Source: Rugamonas apoptosis (GTDB lineage: Bacteria; Pseudomonadota; Gammaproteobacteria; Burkholderiales; Burkholderiaceae_D). Taken from it: 64,000 bases of DNA. Positions 60,917-64,000 of this stretch are shown piece after piece (the first letter of the stretch is position 1; each line of letters begins with the position of its first letter). Both the position numbers and the translations under genes were made by a program. The stretch lies in contig NZ_JACEZU010000001.1 of assembly GCF_014042355.1 (NCBI RefSeq), positions 558,001-622,000 on the forward strand. Direction: 5' to 3'. The notes under the pieces are model-generated. The model did not search any database. It saw only the letters and a program-made list of their open reading frames with translations, and was not told where the DNA came from.

Positions 60917-61702
60917 CTAGTTCAACCAGGCCGGCTTGCGCTTTTCCAGGAAGGACTGCACGCCTTCGCGGCCCTGCTCGGAAGCGCGGATATGGGCGAT
61001 GCGTTCGGCCGTATCGGCCAGCAGCGCATCGGTGACGGGAAGTCCGGCCACGTCGCGCACCAGCACCTTGGCTTGCCGCACGGCGTTCGGACTGTTGTTG
61101 ACCAGGGCCTTGACGATGGCGGCCACGGTGGCGTCGAGTTCACTGGCGGCCACCACCTCGTGGGCGAAGCCGATGCGCAGCGCCTGCTGCGCCGTGAAGC
61201 GCTCGGCCGTGAGGAAGTAGCGGCGCGACGCCTGCTCGCCCATGGCCTTGATGACGTAAGGCGAAATGGTGGCCGGGATCAGGCCCAGTTTCACTTCGCT
61301 CAGGCAGAAATTGGCTTCCTCCACCGCCACCGTGATGTCGCACGCGGCCACCAGGCCCATGCCGCCGGCGTAGCAGTCGCCCTGCACCTTGGCCACCACG
61401 GGCTTGGGGCACAGGTAGATGGTGCGCAGCATTTCGGCCAGTTGCATGGCGTCGGCGCTGTTCTCGGCGTGCGAGTAGCCGGCCATTTTCTTCATCCAGT
61501 TCAGGTCCGCGCCGGCGCAGAAGGCGGAGCCGTTGGCGGCCAGCACGATGGCGCGCACTGATTCGTCGCGGCCCAGCGCGTCGAACGCGCGCGTGATGTC
61601 GCTGATGGTGGTTTCGTTGAAAGCGTTGCGCACGTCGGGCCGGTCGAGGGTGACGGTGGCGACTTTGTCGGCGATGGCGATGGTCAGGGTTTGATAGGTC
61701 AT
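60917..61702 (-). CDS. liuC: Enoyl-CoA hydratase, probable methylglutaconyl-CoA hydratase
   Basis: This 261-aa crotonase-fold enzyme has the oxyanion-hole segments FCAGADLNWMKKMAG and QGDCYAGGMGLVAACD, and the catalytic-glutamate region FCLSEVKLGLIPATISPYV. The position between mccB and mccA/HMG-CoA lyase argues that it hydrates 3-methylglutaconyl-CoA to HMG-CoA in leucine breakdown. ATG at 61702 has GGAGG upstream; the longer open frame through mccB is rejected. It starts 11 bp after mccB. Confidence 0.9.
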   Translation of the reverse strand: MTYQTLTIAIADKVATVTLDRPDVRNAFNETTISDITRAFDALGRDESVRAIVLAANGSAFCAGADLNWMKKMAGYSHAENSADAMQLAEMLRTIYLCPKPVVAKVQGDCYAGGMGLVAACDITVAVEEANFCLSEVKLGLIPATISPYVIKAMGEQASRRYFLTAERFTAQQALRIGFAHEVVAASELDATVAAIVKALVNNSPNAVRQAKVLVRDVAGLPVTDALLADTAERIAHIRASEQGREGVQSFLEKRKPAWLN

Positions 61703-61713
61703 GGCAGCCTCCA

Positions 61714-63336
<1,623 letters not shown>

Positions 63337-63373
63337 GGTTGTTCCTCGTGTTGTGGCGCTGTCTCCGGCGCCT

Positions 63374-63811
63374 TTATTCTGGAAAACTCCCGTCAACGTA
63401 ATACCAACGCAAACCGCCTTCGCCCTGCTCCCGCACGAAATTGCTGACCTCGTGCAGCCGCTGGGCACGGCCGTTAAGCTTGCAGCGCGCCACGAATTCG
63501 ACGGTGTCTTGCAGCAGCGCGTTATCCGATTCTGCTTTACGTTGACGTAAACGTAAAGCAGATTTTACCTCAAGTCCCAGCCACTGCAATTTTTCTCCTG
63601 CCACGATGATGGGTTCTGTGGGGCGCGTGCTGCTATGCCAGGTCGCCAGCAGGTAAGGTTCATTGCCTAAAGTGTAGGCAGTGTAGCGTGAACGCATCAG
63701 TGCCTCGGCCGTGGCGGGGATGGCGGCGCCCTCGATATAGGGGCCGCAGCAGCTGGCATAGGAAGGACCGCCGCAGGGACAGGCGGCTGGCAAAGTTGTC
63801 TTTTTTGGCAT
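63374..63811 (-). CDS. YchJ-like SEC-C domain protein
   Basis: This 145-aa protein of the YchJ/UPF0225 family has an N-terminal SEC-C zinc motif ([16 protein letters not shown]) and the family core [25 protein letters not shown], then [22 protein letters not shown]. The function is unknown; the fold is NTF2-like. Between them lies an atypical Arg-rich segment ([14 protein letters not shown]) coded by a perfect 13-bp DNA hairpin at 63531-63562, perhaps a small insertion. It precedes mccB by 37 bp in the same direction, but is probably not functionally linked. Confidence 0.9.
   Translation of the reverse strand: MPKKTTLPAACPCGGPSYASCCGPYIEGAAIPATAEALMRSRYTAYTLGNEPYLLATWHSSTRPTEPIIVAGEKLQWLGLEVKSALRLRQRKAESDNALLQDTVEFVARCKLNGRAQRLHEVSNFVREQGEGGLRWYYVDGSFPE
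63531..63562. repeat. 13-bp perfect inverted repeat inside the YchJ-like gene
   Basis: TCTGCTTTACGTT (63531-63543) and AACGTAAAGCAGA (63550-63562) are exact reverse complements with the loop GACGTA. It is AT-rich relative to the surrounding gene and codes for an Arg-rich patch. Confidence 0.88.
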
Positions 63812-63939
63812 GAAGTGAGGGGCGGACTGCAGAACAATCCCGCATTATCCGCCAATTTACGGGGCGGGGGTGGTTGCCCCAAGGCGCTGCGGGCCGCCGG
63901 CGCGGCTCAGGCGGTCGGGGCCGGGGCCAGTGGCAGGCG

Positions 63940-64000
63940 TTAGTAGCTGCGGGTGAGCGTCATTTGGCTGGCGTTGCGCTGCAGTTCGCAGCGGTTCAGG
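63940..64000 (-). CDS. C-terminal end of a leftward gene continuing beyond the window
   Basis: Reading leftward from the right edge, an open frame ends in TAA at 63942-63940 with residues ELQRNASQMTLTRSY. Only 19 codons are visible, so family and even coding status are uncertain. It would lie upstream of the YchJ-like gene in the same direction, with about 130 bp between them. Confidence 0.35.
   Translation of the reverse strand, partial: LNRCELQRNASQMTLTRSY

Overview
The window reads as chromosome of a GC-rich betaproteobacterium, most likely of the family Oxalobacteraceae (Janthinobacterium / Duganella / Massilia group). This is inferred from protein style and synteny (Fnr beside a complete cbb3 oxidase locus, a KfrA-like protein, rsmI-lpoA-yraN-diaA-dolP, DUF493-lipB-lipA, bioAFDB inside a leucine-degradation operon); no database was searched. 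About 9.5 kb at the left edge look foreign: base composition is visibly more AT-rich, genes are sparse and non-coding stretches are long.

Accessory region (1-9.5 kb). After the 3' part of a secreted protein of unknown function come a radical-SAM protein with a nucleotidyltransferase-like C-terminal domain and an unrecognised 245-aa partner. A 1.07-kb hairpin-rich non-coding stretch follows, then a DUF3987-type ATPase/replication protein, a tyrosine integrase, an IS3-family remnant that cuts off a PIN-domain gene, a second long non-coding stretch with three spaced copies of an 11-bp repeat, and a Phd/VapC-type toxin-antitoxin pair. This resembles a partly decayed integrative element or phage satellite. 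The radical-SAM/nucleotidyltransferase pair is its most original cargo.

Respiration block (9.5-31.4 kb). A KfrA-like coiled-coil protein, a porin, a periplasmic solute-binding protein and a large hybrid histidine kinase precede fnr. Converging on fnr is the microaerobic gene set, read right to left: an Aer-like chemoreceptor, hemN, a TauE/SafE-like membrane protein, ccoI, ccoS, ccoN, ccoO, ccoQ, ccoP, ccoG and a FixH-family gene. Two perfect FNR boxes (TTGAT-N4-ATCAA) lie upstream of ccoN and of the chemoreceptor, so the Fnr encoded here probably drives oxidase synthesis, its copper and heme supply, and aerotaxis together. A PAS-GGDEF-EAL protein closes the block.

Middle block (31.5-52.4 kb). 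This holds a DUF808 membrane protein, a LysE exporter, a poly-Gln FecR/DUF6600 protein, DUF493, a LysR/GST pair, lipB and lipA. Next is a cell-envelope group (HupE-like, TPR, lipoprotein, DUF4331) beside an ECF sigma/anti-sigma pair with a candidate ECF promoter. It continues with a PaaI-like thioesterase, a truncated-globin/DUF3034 fusion, a TlpA-like protein, the dolP-diaA-yraN-lpoA / rsmI cluster, and tRNA-Pro(TGG) with clear promoter and terminator.

Right block (52.5-64 kb). A leftward gene series combines leucine/isovalerate degradation (mccB, enoyl-CoA hydratase, mccA, HMG-CoA lyase) with the biotin genes bioA-bioF-bioD-bioB, placing cofactor synthesis next to the biotin-dependent carboxylase. 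A YchJ-like gene and the tail of one more leftward gene finish the window. Three related intergenic palindromes (about 17.0, 35.9 and 52.5 kb) belong to one repeat family.
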